Below, piece after piece: positions 33,001 to 46,918 of a stretch of DNA of 64,000 nucleotides (the first letter of the stretch is position 1; every line of letters starts with the position of its first letter). The stretch is taken from the NCBI GenBank assembly GCA_050084515.1, contig CM114271.1, positions 10,168,001 to 10,232,000 of the forward strand. Reading direction: 5' to 3'. This stretch comes from Blasia pusilla. Lineage: Eukaryota; Marchantiophyta; Marchantiopsida; Blasiales. The position numbers and the translations under genes are program-made. A model generated the notes under the pieces. It ran no database searches. It saw nothing but the letters and a program-made list of their open reading frames with translations, and was not told where the DNA came from.

Positions 33001-36000
33001 ATACATATATGTGGGGGTCAGAAACTTGGGAAACCAAGTTAATGGAGATACCCCATGTACCACACTATGCATGGTTTGGAAAGATGTGCAAACAACTAGG
33101 CTTAACAACAACAGAGGTATGAAGGGTGTCGGGTTCTTCATCGAGACTTCATGGTGGGATGTGTGTGAGATCATCAAAGACAGGGCTCAGTATGAACACA
33201 ACATATGGGTCAAAGTTTGAGCCGAGTGCAACTCGCGGGATATGTATATCGGGTGTAGTTACATGCCTACAAACAGTGAATCTGGCTGCTTTGTAATAGA
33301 GGCGTTTGATAGTGTGAAAAACGATTGCCTTGAGTTCAGACAAAGGGGAACATAGTCTTGCTTTGGGAGACTTCAGAGTGGGTGGGGCAAGGCAAGGATC
33401 CTGCAAGCGGAGATCAGGATGTTTGGAGATGTGAGAGTGAATGGCAATGGCACACGGTGATCACGATGTTGAGGGAACTTCAAGCGATGGCACTTAATGA
33501 TAGGCATAAGGTGGGATCCCGGCTTGGACTAGGGTCAACTTCAAGGAGAATGAGAGCTCCATTTTGGACTACATAGTTGTGGATGAGGAACTCTACACAC
33601 GTTAGTGGGAAGATCACACCTTTGGATCGCATGACATTGGAAGATCAGATCATTCATTGGTCCGACAGAGTTGCACAAAGGCTAAAATGCTCGACCAAAC
33701 TAGTGAAGAGGGTGATCAAGAAATCGAGGATAGAGGACTTCCAAGATGAGGGCAACAAGAAGGTGTACATTGGCAAGCTGGAAGAAAATCTCTTGGCATT
33801 TGACACTTTCATTGAATCTATCGTCAAGACCTTTGGGTTCACAAGAACAATTTTGGACATGGTGGCATGGTGGGAGCGTGGAGTGACAGATGCCGCCGAG
33901 ATTCTTTGTCGGCAGGAAATTGATAATATCTTTCGCAGAGTCGTCAAATGGTGGTCCTTGGAACTCAAGGCATCCATTGCCAAACAAAGGGAAGCGTATG
34001 TCACAAGTGCCAAAGCCAGGGCGATGCATCCTTGTGGGGCGAGTATGTGGCCCTACGAAGGAAACCCGTCTTCTCGCGCGCATGCAAGAAGAAAATGAAC
34101 AAGCCACATACTCATCCATCAATGAGAATTTCACCGAGAATCGAAAAAGTTCGGATGGAAGTGCAGAAATTGAGCAAGGCCAGGAAAAAACGACGTAGAG
34201 GCCTTGAAAAGAAAAGACGGTGGAATGGTGACCACGGCTAAACAGATCCGACATGTGTTGGAAGGCCATTACAAGGAGTTAGGCGGGAAGCCCGCTCGGA
34301 CATCCCTTGAAGAGCGAGAACCGAGAGGGTGGTGGAGGATTTTGTTAAGATACAACGGGAGAAGGCGGATGATGAGGTTGAGTGGGCAACCCATATAATG
34401 ATTGGTTCTCCTTGGCTGAGGTGGGAGCAGCGATCAAAGAACTTGTGAACCACAAAGCGGCGGTGGTGATGAGCTTGTGAATGAGTTGTTGAAGTATGGC
34501 GATCTTTGCTATGGCTCGTTCTCTAGTGAGTCTCTTCAACCTGGTCCGGCAGTGGTCAGTCATCCCACAAAGATGGCGGATGGGAGTCATTGTGAACCTC
34601 TTCAAGAAGGGTGAGCGATAAGACCTTGGAAACTACAGGGGTATTACATTGCTGAGTGTAGTCGGGAAGCTCCTCTGCCGTATACTCAACAATAGGATCT
34701 CTATGTACCTAGAGGAGAATTCTATCCTCAAGGAAGGCTAGGCTGGCTTCCGGCAAGCCCGAGGATGCGTGGACCACATCTTCAGCTTCAGTCAGATCAT
34801 CCAGGGTAGGAAAAAAGAGGGGAAACCCACCTATTGCTTCTTCTTGGACCTCAAGAAGGTATACGACATTGTATGGCGTGACGGGCTTTCTTATAGCTTG
34901 TGGAAGGCGGGGCTGAGAGGGAAAATGTGGAGGGTGGTGGATAACATGTACCAAAACACAAGGAGTAGAGTTCTGGTGAATGGCCAAAAGAGTGGGACAT
35001 TCGACATCAAGCAAGGAGTGGCTCAAGGATGCCCGCACTCCCCCACCCTCTTCAACATTTTCGTGAATTCCCTGTTGGAAGAAATGGAGGATAGTGGACT
35101 AGGCATACGGGTGGGAAATAGCTCTATTGTTGCCCTCATGTTTGTTGATGACTTTGGTGGCCTCGAGAAAACAGGAGAGAAACTCCAAGAGATGATCTCC
35201 CTGACCAAAATCTGGTGTGACATGTGGGGCATGGAGGCAAATGTACTGAAGTGCGGTGTGATGATTTTCAATGGCAAGGAGGAGGACCAAGACCAACAGA
35301 GTGGTACTGGGGTGACCAACAGATCCCCCGTGTGGCTACCTACACCTATCTGGGCATAGAATTCTCGGAAGATTGCATGTGGGATGCACACATCAAGAAG
35401 ACTACTGAGAAAGGCCACAAGAAGGTGAACGGTCTGTCGAGATACCTCTGATCTTGGGACATCACATCGGCAGTAAAGCGCCGGTCGGGTTTGCATACCA
35501 TTCGCCCTCGCTAGAATACGGGCAGCGTGTGGGATGCCAAAACCAAACAAAGGGATAGGCTTGAAGTTTGTCTTTTGCTGAAGGCGTTTCGGGTATGATG
35601 TCAACTTCATCACGAGCGACCAGCGTTGGTGTGAGATCGAACTAGATGTGGAACCCTTGGAGGATAGACGTGATATCGCCAAGTTGAAATGGCGGAGGCA
35701 GCTGGAGACAATGGACTCCCATCGCTATCCTAAAGAGGTGATGGGGAAAACCTGGACCCAAAGAAGACCCAGAAAAGCAGGCCAAATCTTGGACGAAAAA
35801 GGTTCAAGAGATTGTGCAAGCATCCAAGCTCAGCCAGGCCTCGAATCAGTGGGAGAAAGATGAGAAAGCATTCATGGATACCATAACCAAAGCGTGGGCA
35901 AATGCTCACGTAAAAACAAACATGGAGGAAGCCATGAAAATGTTTGACTCTCTCTTTTGACGGTATATCCCAAGAGGGCGTAATGAAGAACTATTTGCGG

Positions 36001-36500
36001 GAACCCTTGCTTGGGAACCCGGCTCAAGTTCAAGTTCACGACGGGGCAACCCTTGAACCATAAGAAAAGGGATGGGAACACAACTAAACTCTTGCGCCTT
36101 GTGTGACGATGGGGATGAAACCTCTAGTCATTACTTGGTCTCTTGCGCAAAATTCACAACACACAAAGCAAGAGCATATCACGGATATTGCTAAGTCGGG
36201 TAGCACCGTAATTGTTCAACACATTGTGAGCCTTGATTCATTGCCCAAAGTCTTTGCATTGATAAGTAATGTCTATTGGGGATCCCAATCAGGTAAAGTA
36301 GATTGTGTGATGAAGAGTTTCTTGGTTGACACTTGGAAGCTCCCCACAAACACGTTGTTTGGTCAGCACTCACACTATATGAGAGTGTCTCCCTCCTCTC
36401 ATATGGTACCTTCTTCACTTGCTTCTCTCTCTATACCCATCCTAGTCTCAAGCACCGTCCAACCAGGGCGCGGGGTCTATGGTCGCAAGGCTACGACACG
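33001..36500 (+). pseudogene. LINE (non-LTR) ORF2: endonuclease, RT, zinc knuckle
   Basis: Pieces in order on the plus strand. Endonuclease: W-W-D-V-C-E-I-I-K-D-R-A, Y-M-P-T-N-S-E-S, then a frame-broken G-D-F-N-A-R-V-G region near 33360 and S-I-L-D-Y-I-V-V-D-E near 33560. Reverse transcriptase: N-Y-R-G-I-T-L-L-S-V-V-G-K-L-L near 34630, F-L-D-L-K-K-V-Y-D near 34845, G-V-A-Q-G-C-P near 35020, and catalytic F-V-D-D at 35141-35152. Terminal zinc motif: C-A-L-C ... H-Y-L-V-S-C near 36095-36150. LINEs copy themselves by nicking DNA and priming on the nick. Stops and frameshifts are many. The LINE lies inside the CACTA element, so it inserted there or was carried along. Confidence 0.82.
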
Positions 36501-36520
36501 CACTACTTAATGAGTACACA

Positions 36521-37686
<1,166 letters not shown>

Positions 37687-37711
37687 CACTCTCTCTCTCT
37701 CTCTCTCTTGT

Positions 37712-38630
37712 CGTCCGGTGTGATACCTGACCATACAATGTTGGTGCATAGATTCAAGTGTTAGAACTTGGAGAGGTTCCACTCCAAGTTTTGATATCAA
37801 ACAAACAAGTTCAGATATCACACCGGATGACAAGCCTTTTGGGAAAGAGAACGGTCAGATTTGACAATCGTTGGTGGTTGGCAGAGCTTTGGAGGAATCA
37901 GTGTTGGATTCTCAACATCCACTCCTTTGAGCACCATTAATCTAATCGGCCCCCTTGTATGAGGAGAAGCCTAGATTGATGGTTCCGACTTAGACGTCGA
38001 AGGAGTCATAGTAATATGACGTAGGTGGTTTACGGAGTAGCGTTACTAGGTTTATCTAACCCTATATTGCATCAGGGTGCGGGGCACCTTGATGCGTCGC
38101 GAGGGTCCGGGGGCGCAGCCCTGGTATGCCAAGACGACGCAGGTATTTTTCTTCATTTCTATTAATAAAAATGAAGAAAAATAGGTAAAAACCCTAATTT
38201 TCCCGAGTAGTCAAATAGTCAGGAGCCGCAGCGCTAGCGCATTCTCATATGTCGAGTTATCTCCCAGTTCAGGTTCCATCAAAGCTCTTCTGTGAGCGCA
38301 CGGACGGACTAGGCCACTTTGTATCTCTAAGTTTTGTAAAGATTTCAGTGATTTCGTCACTTTATGTTTTCTCACAGTCAAAGCATATAGTGAATAGGTA
38401 TAAAAATTTGGAAGCTATGTTTTCCCTGGACGCGGTTAAAAAGGGTTGAAATCTTATTGAAATTCATGGGTTGTTTTCGTAGGAACTTATTGGATATCTT
38501 AATGGACATGTGCGTCATATACTGCAATAACAAAAATCTCCTGTACAAAAAAAATCCCTCCTCAATATGTATGGTGATTTCTTTGTAAACTTAATTTTGA
38601 ACTACTCTTTTCACTTGAATGGAGAGAGAA
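37712..38630. other. CACTA interior, no gene; small inverted repeats
   Basis: Contains a short inverted pair, CTTGTCGTCCGGTGTGATA (37710) against TATCACACCGGATGACAAG (37815), that brackets AACTTGGAG...CTCCAAGTT. Another hairpin near 38064-38092 reads GCATCAGGGTG...CACCTTGATGC. No coding sequence was recognised. Confidence 0.5.
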
Positions 38631-38667
38631 GTTTTGTTGTCACTGATTACCGGGCAGTTGTAGCCTT

Positions 38668-39342
38668 GTGCACCATGGAGAGAGAAGTCTTTGGAATGTA
38701 ACATCCTTCATGTCTCTGGATGGCATCAGAGTGATGGCGGGTGTTTCTTTCCAACCAATGGTTCAAAACGACTCAGGGTACTTTTTGTCTAGATTACGGA
38801 GCCTTCTTTTTGAAGTGAAGGTCAAGATCTTTACCATGAGCAGGCCTCCTAGTCTCTTGGACCATATCCTTGCCCTCCCAGAATCTGCGAGGGCAAACAT
38901 TTGTTACTTTCATGCTTACTCTGACCGTTATTGGACCCCAAATAGGCGACAAAGGCAGACTAGGAATTGGCTATTCCGCTTAGAAGATCGCCAAGTGTAT
39001 GTGTAATTTGTAGACATTGTTATGTGGAGGGAGGATAGAGGAGCACTATTAGCATGGCTAATGCTTGGGGTCACCCGCAAAGTCACTCTTCATATTTGTC
39101 ATGATGAAGGGGGGATTCTCCCTAGGGAGGATCATCCCATTGTTAGGAAGGCACGAGCCATCATTGAATATGCGCGTTTTATTTGTGGCCACATGGTAGA
39201 GGTTACTCTTGAGTATTGTAATACTTGGGAAGTTGTAACCTCGGGGGACTTAGTATGCATTCGCTCAAGTCGTGGAACAATTTCTGGGAAAGTTTGCAAA
39301 TGTTGCCTAAACATATGCCGTGATGCTGAAGTATGGCAATGA
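38668..39342 (+). pseudogene. Unrecognised 224-codon frame with one stop
   Basis: A single frame from 38668 to 39342 is broken only by TAA at 39004-39006 (reads V-Y-V-stop-F-V-D-I-V-M-W-R-E-D-R). One base change would explain the stop, so it decayed recently. Composition is protein-like (R-N-W-L-F-R-L-E-D-R, H-P-I-V-R-K-A-R-A-I-I-E-Y-A-R, Y-C-N-T-W-E-V-V-T-S-G-D-L-V-C). No family was recognised. It lies between the LTR and the captured PHD gene inside the CACTA element and may be part of the same captured gene or an element gene. Confidence 0.5.
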
Positions 39343-39837
39343 GTCAGATCCGTAGCCTAACTTGAGGCCCCTCATATGACAAACGGATAACATTTGTAAT
39401 TGTTAACATGAAGACAATAAGAGGATCCATGGTTGCCAATCATGAATTCAGTCACCGTTATTTGTCTTCATTGATGGAATTGGGCTTATTTTGAGGGGGC
39501 ATGTGTGTACACTCTTAACCTTGGACGATAAAAGACGCTATTACGGGGATGTATGCAACCAAATAATTAATAAGAAGTAATGATTTCTATAGAAACAATT
39601 GCTTCTTATGCTACTTAACTTTAACTTGTTCTATGTACAGGTACCAAACGTTTGACTATTGGAAATCCGAGTATCGTGAAGGCTATAGGTAACCTCCACA
39701 TGCACTGACATCCATTTTCTAGCTTTTTTTTCCATGCCTCAATCATGGACATTCAAGATCCATTGAATTTCTACACCTAATAGTAATCTTATTGTCTTTT
39801 GTCTCGAAATGTAGGAGTAACCAACGTACAAGGATGG

Positions 39838-41187
39838 CGCTCCCGAAATACCACGCCAAGAAAACCCCCGAGGTGAGCACTTATGCACCATATAGTGCAC
39901 TCTAGGTTCCGCAGAAGGTAGCCCACATTTGTGCAATCTGTAAAGATGGGGAAGACCTGGTTGTTTGCGACGGGCCTTGTGCCAGACACTTCCACGCAAC
40001 TACAGAATCAGCAGGGCTATAGAGAACTCTTGTCTAGGGTCAACCTTCCACCAAACCACGAGGGGAGTTGGTTGTGCCAGGATTGTGTGAAGAAAATGGC
40101 CAGGTGTGCCAAGTGTGGTCTAGAGGGGAGTTTTGCAGAGAGCGAGGATTATGGGGTTCGTGTGAGAAAGTGCCCAGATACCTTTTGTGTGAGGTTTTTT
40201 TGCAGCGCGGAGGCTTGTTCTAAGCAAGTACGTGCCCCACGACCTGCAAAGAGGGAGCCTCTCCATCTTGGAATGAAGCGAAGGAGCTCTCGATTGCTTG
40301 GAAAGGTATTGGGAGTGATGGAAGAATCTACTGATGACATTGATGCTCAGACTGGAGATGAAGAATCTCCCGCCTGTGATCCAGAGTTTGTTGTAGACTT
40401 TGGTGAAGAGGATCAATCAGGCTCACATGAGCTTCCAGCTCCTAAGAAGCCTTGTCCATCAACTATTGGGGGAAAGAAGAAGCAGGTAATTTTTCTGATC
40501 AATTAGACAAAATGTGTGTATACAATTGTGTTTCAAAGTTAGTGGCATTTGAAAGAAATTGTCTCTTATTGGTGGGTTGCATTGCATTGGCAGAAAGGGA
40601 CAGTTGGGGGGCAAGCTACTTGGGTAAGGGATGTTGCACCCGGGCGTGTACCTGAAAGTTGTATTCCTCTCAAACACCAAGTGGGTATACAATATAGTGG
40701 ATAGGGACAGGCAAGCATGTCTCAAGGTGGTAGAGGTGGACCCTATGCACAGAACTCCAAGCCAAGTTTGTTATACCATGGATTTAGTCCGACGGGGCAA
40801 GGGTGGAATAGTACGAATCTATCGATTTGCATCTCAAATTTCTCTTTCATTATACATCATAGGATGATAGTGGGAAGGTTGTGTGATGTGTCTGTACTAC
40901 ACTGACATATTTTTCATGTGTAGACTCTATGCAGGGTGGATTCTCCAACTACACCGAGGGACCCTATCATGCGGTGCCAAATAGTCAAGATCGGTTTGGA
41001 AGTAGCCAATACCTTTATGGACTCAATAATAGCACTCCAGAAATATATGGACAACCTCAATGGTTGGGGCTAGGACCCACTCAAGGAGTGCAAATGACAA
41101 AGGCTACAGGTAATAGCAAGTCACATATATATAGAGAAGTATCATCCCTATTTGGAGAATTTCTTCCTCGTGTTTTCACTAATTAGT
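39838..41187 (+). pseudogene. Captured EDM2-like PHD-finger gene fragment
   Basis: EDM2-type proteins are plant chromatin readers. Likely exons: about 39838-39872 (then GTGAGC); 39915-40485, with acceptor CCGCAG before and donor GTAATT after; 40594-40675; 40715-40830; 40929-41110. The second encodes H-I-C-A-I-C-K-D-G-E-D-L-V-V-C-D-G-P-C-A-R-H-F-H, then S-W-L-C-Q-D-C and C-A-K-C-G-L-E-G-S, then F-C-V-R-F-F-C, the order of the compound PHD region in EDM2-like proteins. A frameshift between about 39990 and 40035 splits the finger. Later exons are Gly/Gln/Tyr-rich (S-Q-G-G-R-G-G-P-Y, N-Y-T-E-G-P-Y-H). A fragment with introns inside CACTA ends indicates capture from genomic DNA. The EDM2 assignment is by remembered pattern. 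Confidence 0.6.
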
Positions 41188-41388
41188 AAGTGACTTGACA
41201 TCGATGCATAACTTCTGTTTGTAGGCATAAAGACTTCCTTAGTGGGCAACAGTCTTGACTGAAGATATTCATGTGTGCAGCAAACTATACGACTCTAGGC
41301 TTGCCGACGGGCAAGCATAGGGACAACATACACACCAAACTCAGTGACTGGGAGCAGTGTGCAAGGCGAGGGGGTGAAAGTCGGATAA

Positions 41389-43307
41389 GTGGGTGTCAAA
41401 AACTCTTGTTGGATCACCACAACTTCAGAAGGAAAGAATAGGTGGCATGCAAATTTTAGAGCGGAGGTGTTGCGATGGCTTGACATCTCCATTGTGAATT
41501 TTTCAGACCAACACTCAGGGAATTGGAATTCGGTGTTGAGTGATATATCTGCTAGATGGGAGTATGTTAGAAACAATGGTAATGGAGTGGTTGTTCCATG
41601 TTTGGAGGAATATGCACAAAAAATACTCAAGACGTAGAGATTTAGATTGCGTCACAGATGGAAAGAATCTAGATGAGGCAAGAAAGTGGCCCCACCACCT
41701 CATGTAGACCCCAACCAATGGGGGAGATTACTTACGCACTTCATGAGCCAGAGTGCAAAGACAAAGAGTGAGCAGATGTCCAAAGCACGAACAGCGGTGA
41801 CCAATCCAAACCCTGCAGGAAGAAAAGGGAATGCACCAATTGCAGAACGCCTAGTATGAATAATATTGAAGGACCCATCTTTAATATCTATTACCACCAT
41901 GCATATAGTTTGGCAATTGGTGTTTGGTAGACTGAACTTGGTCGATGTTACATGTGTTGTAGAGAAAAAAGAAGGGGCAAACCCCTACTAAGGTGCAGGT
42001 GCATGAGGAGGCAAAGAACCAATGGAGTTATGGTACAAGTACAGTATCAAAGCAGGTATGAGCATCTGGTTACTTTAGAGTAGAGGTGAATCTAGTGTAT
42101 TTCTAGCACATACCTGTTGATATAGATTGAGATCGAGGTCTTGTATTTCAAGCGCCGGGAACATCTGAGCTGACAGAGATCTCTGCCCAATTAAAGTCTA
42201 TGGAGGAGTTATTTCCTGAGTCTGTGACTTACATAATTGATCGCATGGAAGCATTCTCCACCAGCATGGACATGCTAGAGGCAAGCATAAAGACTGCTGT
42301 TGCTAATCAACAAGAGAACATCACAAAGTTGATGGAATTGATTTCCATGAGCTTGAGAAGGGACCATGAGGACATAAGGGGTTCTAAGGAGAGATCGGAA
42401 AATCCAAGAGTTGTATCCTCTCCTCATGGAGTAAGTGATCAAGACACTGCTCCTAGTGGAGCACTTGCCTCTATGCCGTTGAGTGTATCCTCTCCTCACC
42501 CAATCAGCGGACCACCTTCAAGGGAGGGTGCACCCTCTCCGGAGCTGGTCACTATTGTGCCTTCGCCTCCAGTTCTTCCACAGGTTTCCAAGGGTGTTCA
42601 TACAATAAGAAGACTAGATACAGATGTTGGCATTGCACCAACTGGTCCAAAGAAAAAGGGAGGCACAAGAGAGGTTAAAGCTAATGTGTTTGCGGATGAC
42701 CCTTTGAGTTGAGGTATGTAAGTTTAGAGTGATGTTGTGCATTTTACTTTGAAGTTGCTAAAAAGCATGATCTATTTGAAAGGGTAGTGAGACATTCTTG
42801 TTGATTGTGATTGTAGAGACCACATATGAGGCCCCGGCTGTTGTAGGAAAACGCCAAGTGAGGACATCGCGGAGATTCAATTTGGAGGCCACGGTATTTT
42901 CAGAGGAGAATGAGGATAGTGCAGGGATGTTGGGGAGTGGTGGACCCACGGAGTTGGATCTTCTGCAAAAGCCAATGGTGGTGAGAAGAGCAATACTCAG
43001 GAAGAGGACCCGAGAGGCTACCAAGCCGTTGTTGAAATTTGTTGTGCCTCCGTTGCAACAGTTGGTATCACGTGAGAACCCCTCTGTGGTTGTAGGTTAT
43101 GGCAGCTTGCATGATGGTTGTTCTACTTTCCATGGACGTGACATTCCTGTAAGGCATTCTGTTCTCCATTTGAGAGAGGTCTACAAGAAAAAATATGTAT
43201 TACCATTTCCAAATATGGCTGACGATCCACTGCAAATTTCTGCTGGAGATGCCATAGATTGTGTAGTGTTATGGCCCTCTCATCTTGTTATGCTTTCTCA
43301 AAAATAG
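41389..43307 (+). pseudogene. CACTA TNPA-like gene (DUF8039-type end)
   Basis: CACTA elements encode a second, DNA-binding protein beside the transposase. Likely exons: 41389-41637, extended in frame-broken form to about 41860, resembling the plant Ptta/En-Spm transposase-associated region (W-N-S-V-L-S-D-I-S-A-R-W, R-F-R-L-R-H-R-W, then P-N-P-A-G-R-K-G-N-A-P-I-A-E-R); 41965-42055 (K-K-K-G-Q-T-P-T, then GTATGA); 42150-42712, acidic then Pro/Ser-rich; and 42798-43307, whose end has V-V-G-Y-G-S-L, H-G-R-D-I-P-V, L-P-F-P-N and D-A-I-D-C-V-V-L-W-P, the pattern of the DUF8039 domain in plant CACTA proteins. Stops near 41635 and 42712 may be real exon ends or damage. Confidence 0.55.
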
Positions 43308-43979
43308 GGGCACCTTCGCTTTGTGTGTAGAATTTTTGAGTAAACCTTCCCTTTGACATCCCTCTCGAGTGTGGAGATCTCCATATACTTGTAACTATTG
43401 TACTCATAAGTAGAGGAATTTGATGTTTATGTTTCAGTTTTGAGTATGACAATACAGATGTACTTGGATTTTCATGTCTCAATTTTGAGAAAATCATAGG
43501 GAGGAGTTTGTAATGAGAGGTAGATATTGTGTTCTTCCATTCATGACCACCTTTCACTATAATTCACTAGGCATTCTTCTGACGTAAGAAAATATTCCAT
43601 TTCAGGGTGTATGGATACATTTTGTAGCTTTGGACTAATGGCCACAATTGGATGTAAGAAACATTTGCTAGTTGTATCTTTCAATAGATAAGGATTTTTT
43701 ACTATGAAAATGTGATATGATCAGATTTTACAAAATGGATGGGTTGGTACATGAGTAATGTGCTTGTATGCTTTCACACGATGCTGGTAGCATTAGGACT
43801 GTATAACAGATACATATTGCATCTCCATTGCATGGATGTAAGTGAAGTAGTGATAGGTGTAGGGAGGATAGATAGGAAGGAGTAATTCATATTCATGGAT
43901 ACAAAATGGACTAAAATGCCAATTTCATGTACACATTTCTATCAACAATAAAGCAATCTGTAATACATAATGCCTGGTA

Positions 43980-44488
43980 TAGTTATTTGGATGTTGTCAG
44001 TTAATAGGATTGTAAATGACATGGACAAGTCATTTTAATGACTTAGTCATTCTCTTATAACGCATGAAGTCATTATTTATTACTCTGAGTAGTCACAGTT
44101 AGTGACTCGCCTAGTCATTATTAATGACTCGTCTAGTCATTCTTAATGAAGCGTCTAGTCAATCCTTATGACTCCTCCAATCATTCTTTATTACTCATCT
44201 GATCATTCTTTATGACTAGACAAGTCATTCTTTATGACTCGTACAGTCATTTCTTATGACTTAACATAGTCACACAAAATGACTAGGTGAAGTCATATTT
44301 AGTGACTATGTTGAGTAACAAAAAAGAGACTCAGATATGAGTACCTTCAGTTTTAGTAACAACTTATATGACTAGGAGTAATTTTTATGACTAGAGTTTG
44401 GTTAAGTAATTACTTAGTCACACAGGCCCGATTTGAGTAACATCTAGTCATTTTTCTAAGCCATCCAGAGGGGGTTTTTGTACTAGTG
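43980..44488. repeat. CACTA right subterminal repeats and TIR
   Basis: Between 44030 and 44460 there are about a dozen AGTCAT...ATGACT inverted units (for example AGTCATTCTTTATGACT near 44227), often in tandem 20-25 bases apart. The TIR ends at 44488. In maize En/Spm, subterminal repeats bind the TNPA protein; here the motif is different but the arrangement is the same. Confidence 0.85.
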
Positions 44489-44649
44489 CCTGCCATCCAT
44501 CGGTCTCCTTCGGTGGGTCACTCTCAACTCCACCTCTCGATGGCTCAGTGCCTCTCGCAGCACCCCGAGTCACCACTGCAGCAGCCTCAACCTGAGCTGC
44601 ACTACACATAAACCCTATAATTGCAATATCCTCATCTGGGTCTGGGTAA

Positions 44650-46080
44650 GAGGTAGAAGCTGGAGCCACATTAGCTGCTCGTGGCTTTGTGCCTTCCCTG
44701 AGCTACATCATCGTCATAGGAGCAATCCTTTGCTCCAATTGATCGTTGCGTGAGAGAAGTGCTGGCTCTGGTGCTCCTTCTCCATCTCCTCTGCCTGGTG
44801 GTGGTCCTCTACTACCACGTCCAGGAATAACTCCCCGACCTCCTCCAAGCCGACCGCCTCCAGGCCGACCGCCCCCAGGCCCTCGGCCTACCTCTGGACG
44901 TGCCTCTCGACGAAGGTCAAAACATCTATCCCTAGTGTGACCATATCGCTGACAATAGTCATATTGGTACTGTGGTGGGGCCATCCTCTATGGCTCCTAA
45001 GCAATCAGAGGCGCTCGTGGTCCTCTCCCATATTGTGTGCAGTCTCTCTGCCTCCGGGCCCCTCCACACGTCCAACAAGACAACATCGTTCCCTGTTGGG
45101 CAACATATGTAGGTACGGGTTGTTGCCTCATAGGCTCACGGTTCCCGCCTTGCTCTTTGGGCACAGTGGCCCACTCCCATGATATTGGTGCTCACTATGG
45201 CACCTGCGGGTTCACCGTCGCTCCTGGACCCGTCGACTCTCGAGAAAATCCAGCGGTCACTAGCTGCTTCTTACTCATGTTGAGCTCAATACGCTCAGAC
45301 AACTCGAAGACCACCTTCAATATGGGCTTTGCTGTGTGAATCAGCACCACATCTCGGACTCTCCTCCGTAGTTCTCAGTCCGGAACCCCATACCAATACT
45401 CGACTGACTGCGCCTCAATCACTCCATATGTAGCAATGATCAGCCTCCGCATGCGGGTGAATGCCTCTCTCAAACTCTCACTATATCGTCGTTGAAAATC
45501 GTGTAGACTCTTCAGCTTGTCGGTGCGAACGCCCTGGTAGCTCTTCCTCAACCGTAGGAAGAACTCCATTGTGGGACTGAAGCTGGTTCGACCTCTACCA
45601 CCAAAGGTCTCTGCCACATTGCATGTCTCACTGCCCTCCTCTCCATCTAATCTTTGGGCCGATGGTGTGGGTCTTTCTCCTCTCACGATCCCATCATATG
45701 CCTCACAACCACTATTGGACACATACCCTGGAGCCCAATACATCCTCCAGGCATCGATTTCCAGTGAATATAGTGATCAAAACACCATGTAATCATCCAT
45801 CGGAGGATCCTCCAAGTGCTGGAAGAACCCCTTTCATGCCATGAAAGGGTTGAACGGTGTTGGGGTTTGTATCTCTTGGAAGTCGCACCACGTGTCAAAC
45901 TCATGGATAAAATCATCTAAGTTGATGGTGCCCACTGCACTCAAGAAACAACGTATGCCCCGATGGCCCATGTCGTCCATCTCATGCCAAGTGATATTGC
46001 CTCCGTCTGCAATCTCATCATCAGATCTAGTGTCTAGTGATGATCATCCAACCATGGATGGATGTCGAGGTAGCTCCTCA
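44650..46080 (-). pseudogene. Gypsy gag with zinc knuckle (minus strand)
   Basis: Gag capsid region: V-G-T-I-N-L-D-D-F, F-D-T-W-C-D-F, P-F-M-A-W-K-G-F-F-Q-H-L, then F-Q-R-R-Y-S-E-S-L-R-E-A-F-T-R-M-R-R-L-I. It is colinear with 56320-56830 on the plus strand. The zinc knuckle near 44950 reads Y-D-Y-C-Q-R-Y-G-H-T-R-D-R-C: the first cysteine of CCHC is Tyr. A Gly/Arg/Pro-rich tail follows (44850-44740). It ends at the CACTA insertion and resumes with protease at 31026. Frameshifts near 45690 and stops near 45375 and 44703 break it. Confidence 0.8.
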
Positions 46081-46918
46081 CTCGTAACTCCTCGTTATCT
46101 CACTCCACTCCATGTCACGCCACTACTACTGCTCATACTATCCAGTTCTTCTGAACCGTGGAAGAACGCCGTGATGACAACCCTGTCTCACCCGCTCAAG
46201 CACTCAGACTCACCAAAAGTCTCCCATACTCCTCACTAGCTCACTGACGCTAATGGTAATCCTCTGACGACACACCCGGCCTCACGCACACTCAACACTC
46301 GGGCTCACCATGAGCCTCCCAACTAACTCACCTAAACCACTCACACTCTTGAGTCATACACGTGACCCATACACGGAAACCGTCGTATATCCACAAACAT
46401 GCTACACATGCATGGAGACTACACTCGTCACCATCGCTACACCCATCTAGCCCTAGCAACTACTCGACACCCAGCACTCTCAATCGCATAAGATAAGTAT
46501 GGGAAAAGGGACTCGAATGGGTGACCTGATTATGCCCTCCAACCTACGGCACCTTCAACATCCACCCCTCCATGTGATTTGATAACCTGCGTAGCACAAT
46601 ACTCTCCTCGACCACCACGTCAAACCTCCCATCAGCATCAACGTGTATGCCTCCATCAGAATCCTCACAAACCCCAGCCACGCCCAAAAAAGATCACGTC
46701 CTGAAAAAATCTCTCCGCCCATCCAAACTCAACCATGCCCATCTATCACGTCGACTCAGTCAACCACGTTCATCCCTCCCAATTACATGTTCCAACCAAC
46801 CACATCCGCCCTGTTTGCCTACGTCAATCATATCCGTCGTGCCAACCACATCGGGAAGGGGCCGACCACGGCACTCCAAACCACGTTACTGCGAGCATGT
46901 ACTACGTAGGAGAGGGGA

